A DNA stretch of 64,000 nt from Tenrec ecaudatus (GCF_050624435.1 NC_134534.1:65805501-65869500); one strand, 5' to 3'; positions 45,947 through 57,712 are shown, counted from the first letter of the stretch. Notes: a model not told the origin generated them from the sequence alone. Program-made: numbers and translations.

Positions 45947-48106
45947 TCACATGCTGGTTTCCCGTGTGGAACAGTAACTCGTGTCTCCCGGGTTGGAGTG
46001 AATTTCTGGGGCAAACAAGTGGTTTTCCAGCTTGTACCCTTCTTGACTATTGTCCTGTTTCATTTCGCCCACAGCAAGGGCACTGTCTTGCTGGCAGGTG
46101 TGATCGGTGTTCTGAGGGGAGGGAGAGTCACCAGAGGCTTCTGCTCTTAAAGGGTCTCTCCCACTACTAGGCTTCTCAGCCAAGCAGTTTGGGCTGGCCC
46201 CTACCTGGATATCCTGCCTTGTCCCTTGGAGCTCCAAGAAGTCATCGTCTTCGCCCGTGTCTATTTCTGTAAAGCTCCTCCTCTCTCTGGGGAAAGGAAA
46301 CTGTTTTTGCTTGGGAAACCGAGGAGACAACCCCCTGGCAGGCCCTTGACCCCGTGTGGCAACGTCTGCACCCAGCAGAGGTCTGTCCCCCTGGGGAGAG
46401 TTTTCTTCTAAGAGGATGGTGCTGATGTGCTGGGGGGCGGCGAGTGCAAATTCAGTCATTGTCACCGGCAGTGGCCTGGCTGTGCTGGGTGGGGTCTGGG
46501 GCGCACTGCCTCTGTTTTCCTTAAAGTTTACTTTGAGGGACCTGGACTTGAGGGGGTTTCTGCCCTTCAGGGAGCTCTTGGGGCTGTCGTTTGCGACGTC
46601 GGACTGCAGAGGACTGTGCAGTCCGCCTTGGGGGCCGCTGGGATCGAGGTTCACCGTGGCGTCGAGTGGAGCATATTCCATGGTGGCATCCCTGGCCACA
46701 GGCCCTTTCTCTCTGGTTAGGATCAGAAACGGGGGCCCCCTGGCTCTTGGGTGCTCCTCTGTGCCCGGAAGGTCGGTTGGGAACTTCATGTGCAGGTGGG
46801 AAGAAGCAGAGGGCGGCGGCAGGGGCGACCGCTCGGTCTCGGTGAAGTCCGTGGCGCAGCTGGTGAAGCTGTCGATGCTGGACGTGCTCTTCATGTCCAT
46901 GATGCCCTCGCTCTGCGCCACGGCCAGCGGCTCCTGCGGACAGACCACCTCCTCCATCTCGATCTCTTCCTCATATGCGGAAGGCCTCTCGGGCTGCTCT
47001 TGGCCGTCTGCGTTGGGGTGAGGAGGGGGCGCTGTCTTGGTGATTTCGTTGTAAAGCATCTCCAGTTTCTGGGCGCTCAGGTGCTGAGGGCTGGACGAAG
47101 AAGCAGTGTTGTTCAGCTGCTCATGGGAGTCTTTCTGGCTCACCTCCTGGTACTTATTCTCGGAAGATTTGTTGGAGCTGGTTTCTGACAGAGCCTTCCT
47201 GGCCCACTTCCACCGGCTAGGGGACAGGTGCTTGTCGTCTGCGGACTCCTTGCTGTTGGCCGACTCTCCGGCTTTCTCCACGGCCACATCTATCAGCTCC
47301 ATACTCCGGGCAAAGGCATCTTTTAGGTTCATCGACACGATGCTTCCGTTCCTTTTAGCCCGCTCCAGGGCCTCTCTCCTCTTAATGGCCTTCTCCTGGC
47401 GTTTCTGCTCCTTGTAAAACTCGGAGAAGTTGTTCACAATGATCGGGATGGGGAGGGCGATGACTAGCACCCCGGCGATGCAGCAGAGGCCGCCCACGAT
47501 TTTCCCTAAAAGCGTCTTGGGGTAAATGTCGCCGTAGCCCACCGTGGTCATGGTGATGGTGGCCCACCAAAAGGAGGCCGGGATACTGGTGAACTTTGTA
47601 GCGTCCTCGTCTTTCTCAGCAAAAAAGACGAGGCTGGAAAATATCATGATGCCCATGGCCAGAAACAAGATCAACAAGCCCAGTTCGTTGTAACTCCGCC
47701 TGAGGGTGAAGCCCAGAGACTGCAGGCCCGTGGAGTGCCTGGCGAGCTTGAGGATCCGGAGGATCCGCATGATCCGGAAGATCTGCACCACGCGCCGGAC
47801 GTTCTGGAACTGCAGCACGCTCTTGTTGGACTCCGTCAGGAAAATGGTGACGTAGTACGGCAGGATGGCCAGCAGGTCAATGACGTTTAAGGGGCCTTTG
47901 AAGAACTTCCACTTATTTGGCGAGGATAGGAACCGTAAGAGGTACTCCATGGTAAACCAAGCAATGCACACGGCCTCGACGTGCGCTAACTGGGGGTTGT
48001 CATTGAGTTGTCCGTATTTATCTTTCTCCTGCAGCTCCGGCAGGGTGTTGAGAGACAGCGCGATGGTGGAGAGGACGATGAACAGGATAGACATGATGGC
48101 CAAGAT
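45947..48106 (-). CDS. KCNB2: KCNB2 terminal coding exon (Kv2.2 channel), partial
   Basis: Kv2.2 is a plasma-membrane delayed-rectifier potassium channel alpha subunit that assembles as a tetramer and repolarises neurons and smooth muscle. This exon gives 719 residues and TGA at 45,949-45,947, with no internal stop. Numbering from its first residue: rest of S1 (1-20), S2 (43-62), S3 (73-92), S4 with Arg/Lys at 104, 105, 111, 114, 117, 120 and 123, S5 (138-162), pore helix and filter TVGYGD (188-193), S6 with the PIP gate motif (219-221). The cytoplasmic tail carries the Kv2 proximal restriction and clustering signal (about 408-425, [15 protein letters not shown]), which in Kv2 channels forms ER-plasma-membrane junctions through VAP binding. 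The tail wording '[16 protein letters not shown]' and the ending '[19 protein letters not shown]...RETSM' identify KCNB2 rather than KCNB1. Human Kv2.2 has 911 residues, so about 192 N-terminal residues (T1 domain, start of S1) must lie in upstream exons beyond the window. The first codon is ATC in phase 0 after the acceptor. Confidence 0.97.
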   Translation of the reverse strand: MLAIMSILFIVLSTIALSLNTLPELQEKDKYGQLNDNPQLAHVEAVCIAWFTMEYLLRFLSSPNKWKFFKGPLNVIDLLAILPYYVTIFLTESNKSVLQFQNVRRVVQIFRIMRILRILKLARHSTGLQSLGFTLRRSYNELGLLILFLAMGIMIFSSLVFFAEKDEDATKFTSIPASFWWATITMTTVGYGDIYPKTLLGKIVGGLCCIAGVLVIALPIPIIVNNFSEFYKEQKRQEKAIKRREALERAKRNGSIVSMNLKDAFARSMELIDVAVEKAGESANSKESADDKHLSPSRWKWARKALSETSSNKSSENKYQEVSQKDSHEQLNNTASSSSPQHLSAQKLEMLYNEITKTAPPPHPNADGQEQPERPSAYEEEIEMEEVVCPQEPLAVAQSEGIMDMKSTSSIDSFTSCATDFTETERSPLPPPSASSHLHMKFPTDLPGTEEHPRARGPPFLILTREKGPVARDATMEYAPLDATVNLDPSGPQGGLHSPLQSDVANDSPKSSLKGRNPLKSRSLKVNFKENRGSAPQTPPSTARPLPVTMTEFALAAPQHISTILLEENSPQGDRPLLGADVATRGQGPARGLSPRFPKQKQFPFPRERRSFTEIDTGEDDDFLELQGTRQDIQVGASPNCLAEKPSSGRDPLRAEASGDSPSPQNTDHTCQQDSALAVGEMKQDNSQEGYKLENHLFAPEIHSNPGDTSYCSTRETSM

Positions 48107-48134
48107 CTGGAAAAGAGAAGGAGGTCCAGGTTAG
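48107..48134 (-). promoter_or_regulatory. KCNB2: KCNB2 3' splice site and branch-point candidate
   Basis: On the minus strand CTAAC (48,134-48,130) is followed by a pyrimidine tract 'CCTCCTTCTCTTTTCC' and AG at 48,108-48,107. The candidate branch A lies about 25 nt from the exon. The junction falls in S1, which matches the known Kv2 gene structure of one large last coding exon. Confidence 0.9.
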
Positions 48135-48315
48135 CCAATCTCCATAGTTGTTCGGGCAGCTAGGAGAGAGACAGCTTGGTGGATCTTTTTAAATGACATG
48201 GATGCTCAAAGAAGGCTTACCGACGAGAATTCTCTAATACAAACACATCCATCCTTTCGGAGTTCATTGCGTTTAGAAGACTCACGAATCATTGCTCGCT
48301 CGCTCACTTGCTCAC

Positions 48316-48510
48316 TCACTGCCAAACAGTCCATGCCAACTGATAGCAACCCCACAGGATAGGGTAGAACTGCCACTGCGCGTTTCGGAGGCTGTAGCTG
48401 GTTACGAGAATGGCAAGGCCCACCTTTCTCCCTTGAAGCAGCTGGTGGTTTCAAACTGCCTACCTTGCAGAACCCAGCCCAAGGTGTAACCACCATGCTA
48501 CCAGGGCTCC
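48316..48510 (-). repeat. AfroSINE (minus)
   Basis: The plus strand runs from 'CACTCACTGCCAAACAGTCC' through 'AGCTGGTGGTTTCAAACTGC' to 'CATGCTACCAGGGCTCC'. It lies in sense orientation to KCNB2, about 210 bp upstream of the splice acceptor. Confidence 0.85.
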
Positions 48511-48535
48511 ATTAGTATTTCACATTCTTCTTCTT

Positions 48536-49440
48536 CTTTTTTTTTGCCTTTTAAAATTTTATTTGTTTTTGTTTTAAACATTTTATTAGGGGCTCATACA
48601 ACTCTTATCACAATCCATACATATACATACATCAATTGTATAAAGCACATCTGTACATTCTTTGCCCTAATCATTTTCAAAGCATTTGCTCTCCACTTAA
48701 GCCCTTTGCATCAGGTCCTCTTTTTTTCCCCCTCCCTCCCCGCTACCACCTCCCTGATGAGCCCTTGATAATTTATAGATTATTATTTTATCATATCTTG
48801 CCCTATTTGGCGTCTCCCTTCACCCCCTTCTCTGTTGTCTGTCCCCCAGGGGAGAGGTCACATGTAGATCCTTGTAATCGGTTCCCCCTTTCCAACCCAC
48901 TCACCCTCTACTCTCGACTCATCTCCTCCCCTAGACCCCTCTGCAAGGGGATCTCCAGTGGCCAACAAATGGGCTTTGGGTCTCCACTCTGCACTTCCCC
49001 CTTCATTCACTATGTTTTTTTTTTTTTTTGGATGATGCCTTATACCTGATCCCTTTGGCACCTCGTGATCGCACAGGCTGGTGTGCTTCTTCCATGTGGG
49101 CTTTGTTGCTTCTGAGCTAGATGGCCACTTATTCATCTTCAAGCCTTTAAGACCCCAGACACTCTCTTTTGATAGCCAGGCACCATCAGCTTTCTTCGCC
49201 ACATTTGCTGATGCACCTGTTAGTCCTCGGCGATCGTATCATGGAGGTGTGCAGCCAATGATATGATTTTTTGTTCTTTGATACCTGATAACTGATCCCT
49301 TCGGGACCACGTGATCACACAGGCTGGTGTGTTCTTCCATGTGGGCTTTGTTGCTTCTGAGTTAGATGGCCGCTTGTTTGTCTTCATGCCTTTAAGACCC
49401 CAGACACTATCTCTTTTGATAGCCGGGCATTCACTGCTTT
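48536..49440 (-). mobile_element. L1-type 3' UTR retroposon, copy 4
   Basis: The plus strand opens with T-rich sequence and 'AACATTTTATTAGGGGCTCA'. The block 'TTTAAGACCCCAGACACT' occurs twice, about 245 bp apart (near 49,148 and 49,392), so this copy has the same internal duplication as copies 1 and 5. It is in sense orientation with KCNB2. Confidence 0.75.
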
Positions 49441-49732
49441 AATCATATTAAAAAGGGTCGTGCCATCTGGTCCATTATCCTTAGATATGTGTGGAGTAAC
49501 TTTGGGAAGTCATTATCATCGCCTCGCATATGTGTCTATGATTTTTCTTTCGTGTGTCTTTCAGTGACTCAGCCTGCATGCTACACAAGTTACCCAGAAA
49601 CCACACTCTCTAAGTTTTATTCTGTGACCAGAAATATGGCTGCAAACCCCCACACAGAGAGAAAATATGACACCCAGTGTGAGGCTTCTCGTAAGAACAG
49701 AGGCTATTTATGTGGCAAGTATTGACCCCAGA

Positions 49733-49818
49733 CCTATGGTGTGCACTCCCGTTCTGCACACGTGGGGGTGCTATGAGTCAGAGCGGACTACATGGCAACT
49801 GGTTTGGTTAAGTTTTGG
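49733..49818 (+). repeat. AfroSINE 3' fragment (plus)
   Basis: 'GGTGCTATGAGTCAGAGCGG' and 'CATGGCAACTGGTTTGGTTA' are the SINE tail only. Confidence 0.6.
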
Positions 49819-49908
49819 ATTCACAGCAGAGCTAAGTCAGGAGAGCCTTGAGGGTGGGGTGTGCGGACTTCTGACTAGCAACACGTGGGAAGATTCTGAC
49901 CTAACTTC

Positions 49909-50113
49909 GAGCCCTGGTGGTGTGGTGGGTTAGGAATTGAGTTGCTAACGGCAAGGTCAGCAGTTCAGAGCCACCAACTGCTCCACAGGAGAAAGAGGAG
50001 GCTTTCTGCTTCAGTAAAGATTACAGTTTTGGAAACCCAAAGAGGCAGTTCTACTCTCTTCTAAGAAGTCGCTATGAGCCAGAATCCATTTAATGGCAGC
50101 AAATTTGGTTTTC
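49909..50113 (+). repeat. AfroSINE (plus)
   Basis: It is full length, from 'GAGCCCTGGTGGTGTGGTGG' through 'AAGGTCAGCAGTTCAGAGCC' to 'AATGGCAGCAAATTTGGTTTT'. Confidence 0.9.
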
Positions 50114-50289
50114 AAGGAAAGTCGTGAAAGGTTTCATTAAAAAAGAGCTTGAAAAAGGTCAGTGGTGATGATCTGGGTGCAGGACAGACATTGTAGGCAG
50201 AGAAAGCGAAAGTTGAAGCACCAGGAGAGAAGACATGGAAGCAAAGAGGAAAAACTCATTAAGAAGCATGAAGAAGTAAGGACCGCACA

Positions 50290-50480
50290 CCTTTTTGTGT
50301 CAGACAGCCTGAACTCCGTGTCTAGATATACTGCTTTCAGAGTGACATTGGCCAAGTTGTTGATCCTGTCTGTGCCTCGGTTTACAAATAATTGAATCAT
50401 AGCAACAAGCAAAGCTACTCTCCAGGTTACCGTAAAGATTACAAGGCAGGCAAGCTCACTAAGTGAAGGGACGCTGCTAG
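50290..50480 (+). repeat. MIR relic
   Basis: 'GTGACATTGGCCAAGTTGTT', 'CTGTCTGTGCCTCGGTTTAC' and 'GGTTACCGTAAAGATTAC' keep the MIR core order ('tgtgaccttgggcaagtta...cctcagttt'). Confidence 0.6.
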
Positions 50481-50518
50481 TATTATTCGAAACTGAAATG
50501 ACCAGGACTTCAGGCTGA

Positions 50519-50702
50519 GCCTTGGTGGCATTGTGGTTATGAGTTGGGCTGCTAACCAGAAGGTCAGCAGTTGGAACCTACCAGCCGCTCAGCAGGAGAC
50601 AGACTTGGCTTTCTACTCCAGTAAAGAGTTACAGTCGCAGAAATCTACACGGGCAGTTCCACAAGTCAGAATAGAATCAATGGCAATGCGTTTGGTTTTG
50701 AT
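50519..50702 (+). repeat. AfroSINE (plus)
   Basis: It runs from 'AGCCTTGGTGGCATTGTGGT' to 'AATGGCAATGCGTTTGGTTTT'. The B-box area is 'GTCAGCAGTTGGAACC'. Confidence 0.85.
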
Positions 50703-50759
50703 TTTCAGTTTTAAATGGAATCCCAAGGTTAAAAATGGTTAATGTGCTCAATTGTTAAT

Positions 50760-50895
50760 CGAGGCACCCCAGAAGAAAATCCTGGTGACCTATTTCTAAA
50801 AAATAAGCCATTAAAAACCCCGTGTCAGTTTTACTCTGACACATGTGGGGTGGCCATGAGGCAGAGTTGATCTGGCGGCAGGTCTTGAGTCTGGA
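50760..50895 (+). repeat. AfroSINE-like fragment (plus, weak)
   Basis: 'GAAAATCCTGGTGACCTATT' and 'GGTGGCCATGAGGCAGAGTT' resemble the variant SINE body seen at 34.2 kb. Confidence 0.4.
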
Positions 50896-51363
50896 AGGGC
50901 AAGGATGGCTGTATGGGAAATCTATAACCATCAAAGAGTAGACAGTCTAAGCCGGCTTTTCCTCACCACCACAATTGGGCAAACCATAAAGATTAAGGTT
51001 TGAGGGCAATGGAAGAAATTACTTCCTTGCTTAGTACATATTGTGGATCTGAACTGCAATAATCTAGATTGGGTATGGTTTGGTTTCCTTTGACCCAGCA
51101 ACCTGGGGAGGTGACATGACATCAGTCTTAGAGATGATATATAACCCTGAGCCAAAATCCTTGACAATGAATGTTACACTTAGAGAGGACATTGTATCAT
51201 TTCAAAGGACAATGTTAAAATAGCTTCAGGTCGCCCAGTACAGCAAACATCAGACTTGGAAAAGATTTTTTTATTTCTCACACACATTGGAGAAACTAAT
51301 TTTTATTCCATTTGTTATTCTTTCTTATTCCATTTTCTTCATTTTGTCCCTTTACATTCCTGG
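50896..51363. other. Unannotated stretch
   Basis: No gene or confident repeat recognised. Confidence 0.5.
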
Positions 51364-51998
51364 TATGATAGCTAGGTTTTGAGTCAACTTGGCTGTGCCA
51401 GGAGCTCCAGTAGTTTGGCCATTGAAGCCTAACAATTTTCCATGTTGTGACCTAACAGAATGTAATCAACTCCATAATGGGCCCTGTTACAAGCAACCCG
51501 TTATAAAAACATTAGGGTGGACCGCACCATGGCTTACTTACATCACAGCCTGATGCAATTGAAAAGACCTTTCCTCAGGGGTTTGGTCAATTTCCTATAG
51601 AAGTGGATGTTATGGGAAAACTTGCTTGCCTTCCTGCTGAGTCTAGTTCCTGCATCTGGCTCATTGACTTCTGGATGATTTGACTTGCGCCAATGGCTTG
51701 TCATGCTGTCTGCCTGCCTTGGGAATCTTCAATAGCCTATCTGATCTGTTGAGCCTGGATTCATTCCCCTCTGTAGTCACCAAGCTGTCACTTTTCTGTT
51801 GTGCTTGGGTTCATCAGCCTCTGCAGTTATATGAAGCAGATGTCACCACCCTAACAACTGACCCAGAGACTTGACATATGCCTCAACGCAGATTTCACCA
51901 CTTCTATAACCGTGTGAGCCATTTTCTTGGTATACATTTCTTCCACATACACATATAAAAGGTGACTGATTTTGCTTCTTTATAGAACTCAGCCTAAC
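51364..51998 (+). repeat. LTR-like element (old, ERVL/MaLR type)
   Basis: It opens 'TATGATAGCTAGGTTTTGAG' with 'GTCAACTTGGCTGTGCC'. The 3' end reads 'ACCGTGTGAGCCATTTTCTT', a T/A-rich promoter-like tract and 'ATAGAACTCAGCCTAACA'. This follows the layout of an old solitary mammalian LTR. No internal retroviral genes are seen. Confidence 0.45.
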
Positions 51999-52224
51999 AT
52001 GCCTCGGTTATTCTCCTCTTAGGCCCCCTTTATGTCTTTCATTTCCCCCTTCTCTTTCTTTCATTTCTCATCTCTCCTCTGTGATTGCTATAAAATATAA
52101 CCATAGACTAATGTATTTCAAACATTAAAGTTTGACCACTCCTTACATGAAGACAGTGTATATGTATACACTTAAGTGCATTTTAGACTGTTCTTTAAAA
52201 ATTGAATCGATGAATCACAACAGG

Positions 52225-52350
52225 AAAAAATAAGAGTTCTTCAAATATTTTGAAAAGGATGGCAACAAAAGGACAAATGTGCTTGATATAGTGAGTGGAT
52301 GTGTGGGTTGTGATAAGAGTTGTATGAGCCCCCAATAAAAGATTAAAAAA
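52225..52350 (+). mobile_element. Short L1-type 3' terminus
   Basis: 'GGCAACAAAAGGACAAATGT', 'GGGTTGTGATAAGAGTTGTA' and 'CCCCCAATAAAAGATTAAAA' with an A-rich tail: a 5'-truncated copy of about 125 bp. Confidence 0.8.
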
Positions 52351-52545
52351 AAGAAAAACAAAACAATAACAAAATAATAATAATAAAGTTCTTCTAATCT
52401 CTCAGAAATTGTGAAGGCTAAGAAGGACTTAGACTAAATTCATGGCTCATAGATACAGATAGTTTATTAAAGGAAAGTAAGAGACGATCCTTTCAAGTTT
52501 CTATCACCAGAGGACAATTACAGGGTGACATCTATAGTATTATTT

Positions 52546-52915
52546 TGTGGTAGTTATATAATCATTTGTCATTTTCAGAGGATTATGAGTGAAGGGGTGG
52601 AGTCTAGCCTGTCAATCAGGTCCTAGCCAATCAGGCCTTTGTGTGGGCATGGGCCTTCTCTATTCTAATAGGCCATTCTATTTTCTACTTATTGGCCTGT
52701 GATAGTCCTGCATTCGGTATCATTGCATGTGTTTTTTTGAATCTGAAGAAGAATTTATAGATTGGTTTCAGACATATGGGCTGACACTGTACTTGATGTG
52801 TACTGGGCTGGGATATTTTCTCAATATTCAGTTGCTCTTGTATATAAAGCTCTTTTATCTATCTATCTATCTATAAGTGTCCCTGGATTTGTTTCTCTAG
52901 TCTACCCAGACTAAC
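52546..52915 (+). repeat. LTR-like element with TATA box
   Basis: It opens TGTGGTAGTTATATAATC. It contains 'GCCTGTCAATCAGGTCCTAG', a TATAAA promoter-like motif near 52,843 ('GTATATAAAGCTCTTTTATC'), an (ATCT)n run, and ends 'TCTACCCAGACTAAC'. A solitary LTR is the simplest reading. No coding region is attached. Confidence 0.45.
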
Positions 52916-53296
52916 GTGTATTTAATTAAAATATTTCTTAGGAAACACTGATTGGACTTCATTCATACATTCTCATCATAAAGACACAGGTCCTTCATTG
53001 GATTCGATACTTCCCCCAAATCAATGCAGTGGCAGTACTCTTGATTTCATTTATTTAAAATTTGGGGTGGGCGATGGGGTGCCTCACAGCCTTGAGCTTC
53101 CTGCCCTGGGCTGAATTGCCAGCCAGTGCCATCCCAAGCTGGGGCTCCTCAGTCGGCGGAAGATCTGCCGGGCCTGTGGCGATCCATGCACACAGACAAG
53201 TTAGAGAAGATTAGCGGGTAACACGTGTTATCTGGAACAGGCGTGGCATGAAGATTAAATGGATGAACATATTAAAAGTCTGCAACACTGGAAAGT

Positions 53297-53772
53297 ATGA
53301 ACTACCTCAACCAGATTCTGAACGCCAAAATGCAAAGTGTCCAGTTGGTGACTCAGAGGAAAATGGGGACTTTGGGCGACCTGAGCGTCTTAGATGAGAC
53401 CACCTATGAGAGACTGTCCAGGACACCCTGGACTCCTTATGAGAGGTTTCTGAAGACCCTGCAGACAGACCCTACCCATTTGAGGACTATGGCATCTCAT
53501 TTGGGAGTAATGCCTGAACAATTAAACTGAATGGAGACCTCAGCCCGTAATGATCAACAAGTGAACCCCCAACAAGCAGATCTGGCTGTCTTCTCCTTCC
53601 AGTGGGCCCAAGCGTTACAACTGGACTGGGAAGACCTCGGTGTACTCCCATGATGGCGAATCCCCCACCAACCTCTGGTCACCGAGCTTTCTAAAGCTTT
53701 AAAAACCAACCTTCCTTGGCCTATTTTGGAAACGGCTCTTGATGCCTTTTAAAGAGATTCAATGCTATAAAA
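53297..53772 (+). pseudogene. FXN: Frataxin (FXN) processed pseudogene
   Basis: Frataxin is the mitochondrial iron-sulfur-cluster assembly protein. The translation starts with a FXN-like segment, 'LNQILNAKMQSVQLVTQRKM' then 'GTLGDLSVLDETTYERL'. It shifts frame after YERL and then reads 'PFEDYGISFGS', 'LNGDL', '[20 protein letters not shown]' and '[11 protein letters not shown]'. The diverged C-terminus runs to a TGA at 53,740-53,742. FXN exon boundaries are crossed without introns, so this is a retrocopy. At least two in-frame stops and one frameshift kill it. The 5' part (mitochondrial targeting sequence) is not recognisable before 53,297. A short A-rich relic follows at about 53,770. It lies antisense to KCNB2 inside its intron. 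Confidence 0.92.
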
Positions 53773-55289
53773 AACAAAAACGAAACTTGGTGTATTTTAC
53801 AAGAGGTCACACTGTTGCTTATGTGTTCGGAAGCATTTGAACTCTTAGAGCTGCTGTCACCAGTCTTATACTGACAGTCCGTAGCCTTTATTTCTCCTCT
53901 TTTATTTAGTTACCTGCCCATTTTGGGCACATCCTAGTGAGGTCAGCACCCCAAAGAACGAAGAGAAAAGTAGAAATCCTAACAAGCTCATTCTATTATC
54001 TTCCAAACTTCAAGTAAAGGAGAAAGCACATGCCCAAGGTGGACAATCTATAGGTTTTTTGTTCACAACCAGAATTAGATTATAGCTCCTTTTATATTCC
54101 GTGGCTAATTTTGGGAGGAGAAAATGGTACACTGGATAGCAGTACAGAGCTAGTGCTTTCTATAGTCCTGTTAACTGCAATTTAACCAATTTGGCAATCT
54201 TTTGTGTGTGAAGTACATTCCTGAAGAAAAAAAAATTACTACAGAAAAAAGATGGAACATTCAAATCCTTCACAACCTCACATTCCTATTAAGAAAACCA
54301 TTATGTAGTGAAGTCGGTTTTTTTCTGTTCAAATTTGATCTCAGTCAAAACCTATTTGCTATCAACTTAGGAAATGCCTTAGCTAACTCATGGAGCTTGG
54401 CATTCTCCCAGAAAGACAACGTTTCAGACAAATTACTCCATTCGTGCTAAAGATGATGTGTGGTGCAATAAGGCAAGGGTTAGTTTATTGTCTTCTTGTC
54501 GAGATTCTTTTTTTAATTAAAAAATCACAGTAAGTATAATAAATGTAAAATGTTTCTCCAAGCTATATGTTATACTTTGAAACATGAACATGCATTGAAG
54601 TATAGAAAACTCATGGCACTTAAGTATTGATTTCTTTATCTAACTATGGACAAGGGTAGGAATTTGACTGATTCACATATTCAATTTCTGTCACCTTCAG
54701 GAATTGTGTTCTGGACGGGGGAAGAATTCAGATTTTCTCCTCCCTTAGCCCTAGTAAACAGACTTATGTTTGTTCATGTCAAGTGAGGTGGGCGTTTTGA
54801 GCATTTACTTGTGCAATGTTGGCCAACCTCTCTTTGGAGATTTGGATCAGGCCATCTTTAGCATTTGATGATTCTCTGCCAAAAACAGTTTGCCAATTCT
54901 AGTCATGGCTGCAAAAGAGAACAAAGACAAGGCACAACTGAACTTGTCCTTGGGGTTGAGTGGCCAAATAAAATTTTGTTGCTTCAGAAACAAAATTTTG
55001 AATGGGAAGACTTTGAAAAATATTGCAGTGAGTATGTCTCAAGCATTTCCTTCCTGGGAATGGCAAGTCTATCTGAATAAAGTTATTTTTCCCTCCAGAA
55101 TCTCTGTGATAATTATGTGATTTTTTCACATAGACACGACAGTCTATGACTTCACAGTTTCCAAGCCTTGCTGTTCATGGGCTCTCAATAAAAGTTGATT
55201 GAATTGATTTCTGTTTGTGAGAGGAACCAAGATAGGTAGGAGTTTGCCTCAATTGTAACAACTGCTGGGTTGTGGGGGAAAGAACACAG
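53773..55289. other. Unannotated stretch within the intron
   Basis: No gene or confident repeat recognised. Confidence 0.5.
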
Positions 55290-55430
55290 AACAAGGAATT
55301 AAGATTCATGGCTCCACTCTTGTTGGCCAGTGTCAGGTTCTTCATCTGTAAAATAAGATGCCTCGGAGGATTGTTAAGGTTCAAACTAGAGCATGCACAT
55401 GAAAGCAAATGATAAAATATGACATGTAGT
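55290..55430 (+). repeat. MIR relic
   Basis: 'GTTCTTCATCTGTAAAATAAG', 'GAGGATTGTTAAGGTTCAAA' and 'GAGCATGCACATGAAAGCA' follow the MIR core and 3' part. Confidence 0.7.
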
Positions 55431-56409
55431 ACCAGGAAGAAATGTTGGAGATATGTCTGGAGTATGCCTTTGACCAGTCATGAGAAGGAATTAAAAACAC
55501 TTAAAATGATGTATACCACACTTAGTACAACTCCAGATCCATTTACTGGCGCTATTTTTAAAATGTCTAAACACGTGTTTTTTTTTTTCGTCACCCTCAG
55601 CTCATTCCCCAGGCCCTTTAATTTTGTTTTTATTGTTGAGAATGAACAAAGCAAAACATAACACCAACTTGACGATGCGGCTATGCAATTTAGGGATATT
55701 GGTGGATGACACTCTTCAAGTGTGGCACCGTTCTCTGGGTCGGTCCTCCCACGTTCACATAAACTCATTGCCTTCTAAGGTTCTAAGCTAATCTCTCCAG
55801 TTTGACCCCCTGGAGATTGTTCTTAGAAGACCACAGTGAGCAGTCCTCGGCATAAGTGGAAGAGGGGGCAGACTAGCCCACTTGACCTCTGGGGAGTTTT
55901 TCCTGTTGCTTCTAGAGGCAAGAGCTATGGGGTGCATGTGAGGCAGGCAGAGTGCTGACTATGGGAGCCGACCCCACTCAAGCACAGTCTTTGACCTTAG
56001 TTAGAAGTGATATGTAAGACAACTCCAGACACCTGGAGCTTATTATCCTGCAGATTGAACCATCTAGGCGGCCAATATTTATCAAAAAGTTGAACAAATG
56101 TTGATTTATGTGAACTTGACCATCCTCATGTTGGTAAATATGAAGAGGGTCTTCCAATCTGGGTTCAAATGGAGGGGTTAAAGAATTGAATTTTACCCAA
56201 AGAATTTGGTCTTTGTTTTGGGTTCTTGAGAGACGATCCTCTAAAATCTTGGCATTTCTCCAGTGATGGAAGCTTGGTGACCACACTTAAGGGTTTGTGA
56301 CTTCTTCTGAGCAGGGGCTGCCATTTCTGGATGAACCCCCACATGATAATAACTGCATGAGGTTTACTGAGTGATGTCAGCTGACCTCAGATGATGGGCT
56401 GGGTGGTGG
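55431..56409. other. Unannotated stretch within the intron
   Basis: Overlapping small open frames on the minus strand without recognisable content. No gene called. Confidence 0.45.
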
Positions 56410-56690
56410 CTGAATTCAATGTATGAGATATACTCTAGTCCTTGTTAACAAAGCAATCTCCAATAAAAGCTCTGGACGCTGCCTCTCCACTTAGCTTCCT
56501 GGTTGGTGAAAAAGCAGGCAGGTGGTGTGCCCTTTTCAGGGCATGGAATCTTGACATTGCCACTATCCCTGACCTTGCTTTATGCATCCCTTTTTTATGT
56601 TGGTCCTGATTTGTATCCTTTATAATAAAACTGTAATCATAAACCGCACTTTGCTGAAATCTGTGAGTCATTTTAGTAATTTATTAAATC
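56410..56690 (+). repeat. Possible LTR 3' region
   Basis: 'CTCCAATAAAAGCTCTGGAC', 'GTATCCTTTATAATAAAACTG' and 'CTGTGAGTCATTTTAGTAATT' resemble the polyadenylation and U5 portion of an old mammalian LTR. Its borders are not resolved. Confidence 0.4.
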
Positions 56691-57607
56691 TGAAAGAGTG
56701 GGGGGATCAAGTCAAAAGAGAGCGTGCTTAAGATTTCCTAGCTTGTGGTTGGCCACTGAAGTCTTGTTAATTTAGAGACCTGAGCCTTTAGTGAGGTGTG
56801 GACAGCATTCTCATCAGATGTGAATCATATCCAGAGAACCTTATAATCCTCTTGAATAGCCGGTTGAGAGTTTCACATGAGAGAAGTTTGATTCTCAACC
56901 TATACTTAAAAATGATGTCTAATTCCTATAGTACACAGAAGATATTTAGTATCATTTTGAATAAGTGAAATCATCAAAGAAGGGAGACATTCACAGGACT
57001 ACAGAAGATGAAACAGAATCTTGGAAAAAATCAAGCGTTTTCTAATTACCCAGGTAGGGCAGTCTTTTGTTATTTTCAGTTACTTCCATGTAGTCCCAAA
57101 GTCAACCTAAAAGCTTTAACCAGTGATAGAATTTTAATAATAGAAATTAATATTACAAATAGCCCATTTGCGATAACAGGCCCACTTTACAAGTTATTCT
57201 GCACAGTCTCTTTCCAGTTTTATTAATCTTTGTCTTTTTAATTATATTGCCTTATGAAAATGTTAACCTTATTATTTGACAAATCTGCTTTTGACTATAT
57301 TGACTTTGTATTTCATGTTCACATGAAATAAGAGATACATTAAGAGATACATTTTCTTAACGGATGTATTCATCTTGCACTGATTTTTTGGGGATGTTTG
57401 GGTAGGCTAAGTATAATTTGGAGTTTGTAGCCAGCCCAACCAGTTAGTAAAGTGATGGCTCAATGGATAACTCTGGGTAGATTCAGGCCTGTGTTATAAA
57501 ATTTTAGGTGACTAAAAAGAGAAGAATTAATAATACAGGTTATCCACTAACTATATATGACTATAGGTTTATAAACAATAGAGTTATTTTATATATATCA
57601 CTGACAT
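56691..57607. other. Unannotated A/T-rich stretch within the intron
   Basis: No gene or confident repeat recognised. Confidence 0.5.
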
Positions 57608-57712
57608 GGATATATACATTCATGTGAATACATATATCCATGTGAATATATATATCCATGTGAATATATATATCCATGTGAGTATATATATATACTTATA
57701 TATATATTCACT
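57608..57712. repeat. 18-bp minisatellite plus (TA)n
   Basis: Tandem 18-mers of the form CATGTGAATATATATATC start at about 57,621, 57,639 and 57,657, with a partial fourth, followed by TA-rich sequence. Confidence 0.9.

Noticed and set aside
46356-47021. 221-codon open frame on the plus strand opposite the KCNB2 exon
   Set aside because: It lies wholly antisense to well-supported KCNB2 coding sequence in a GC-rich exon. Such shadows are expected, and its translation resembles nothing known.
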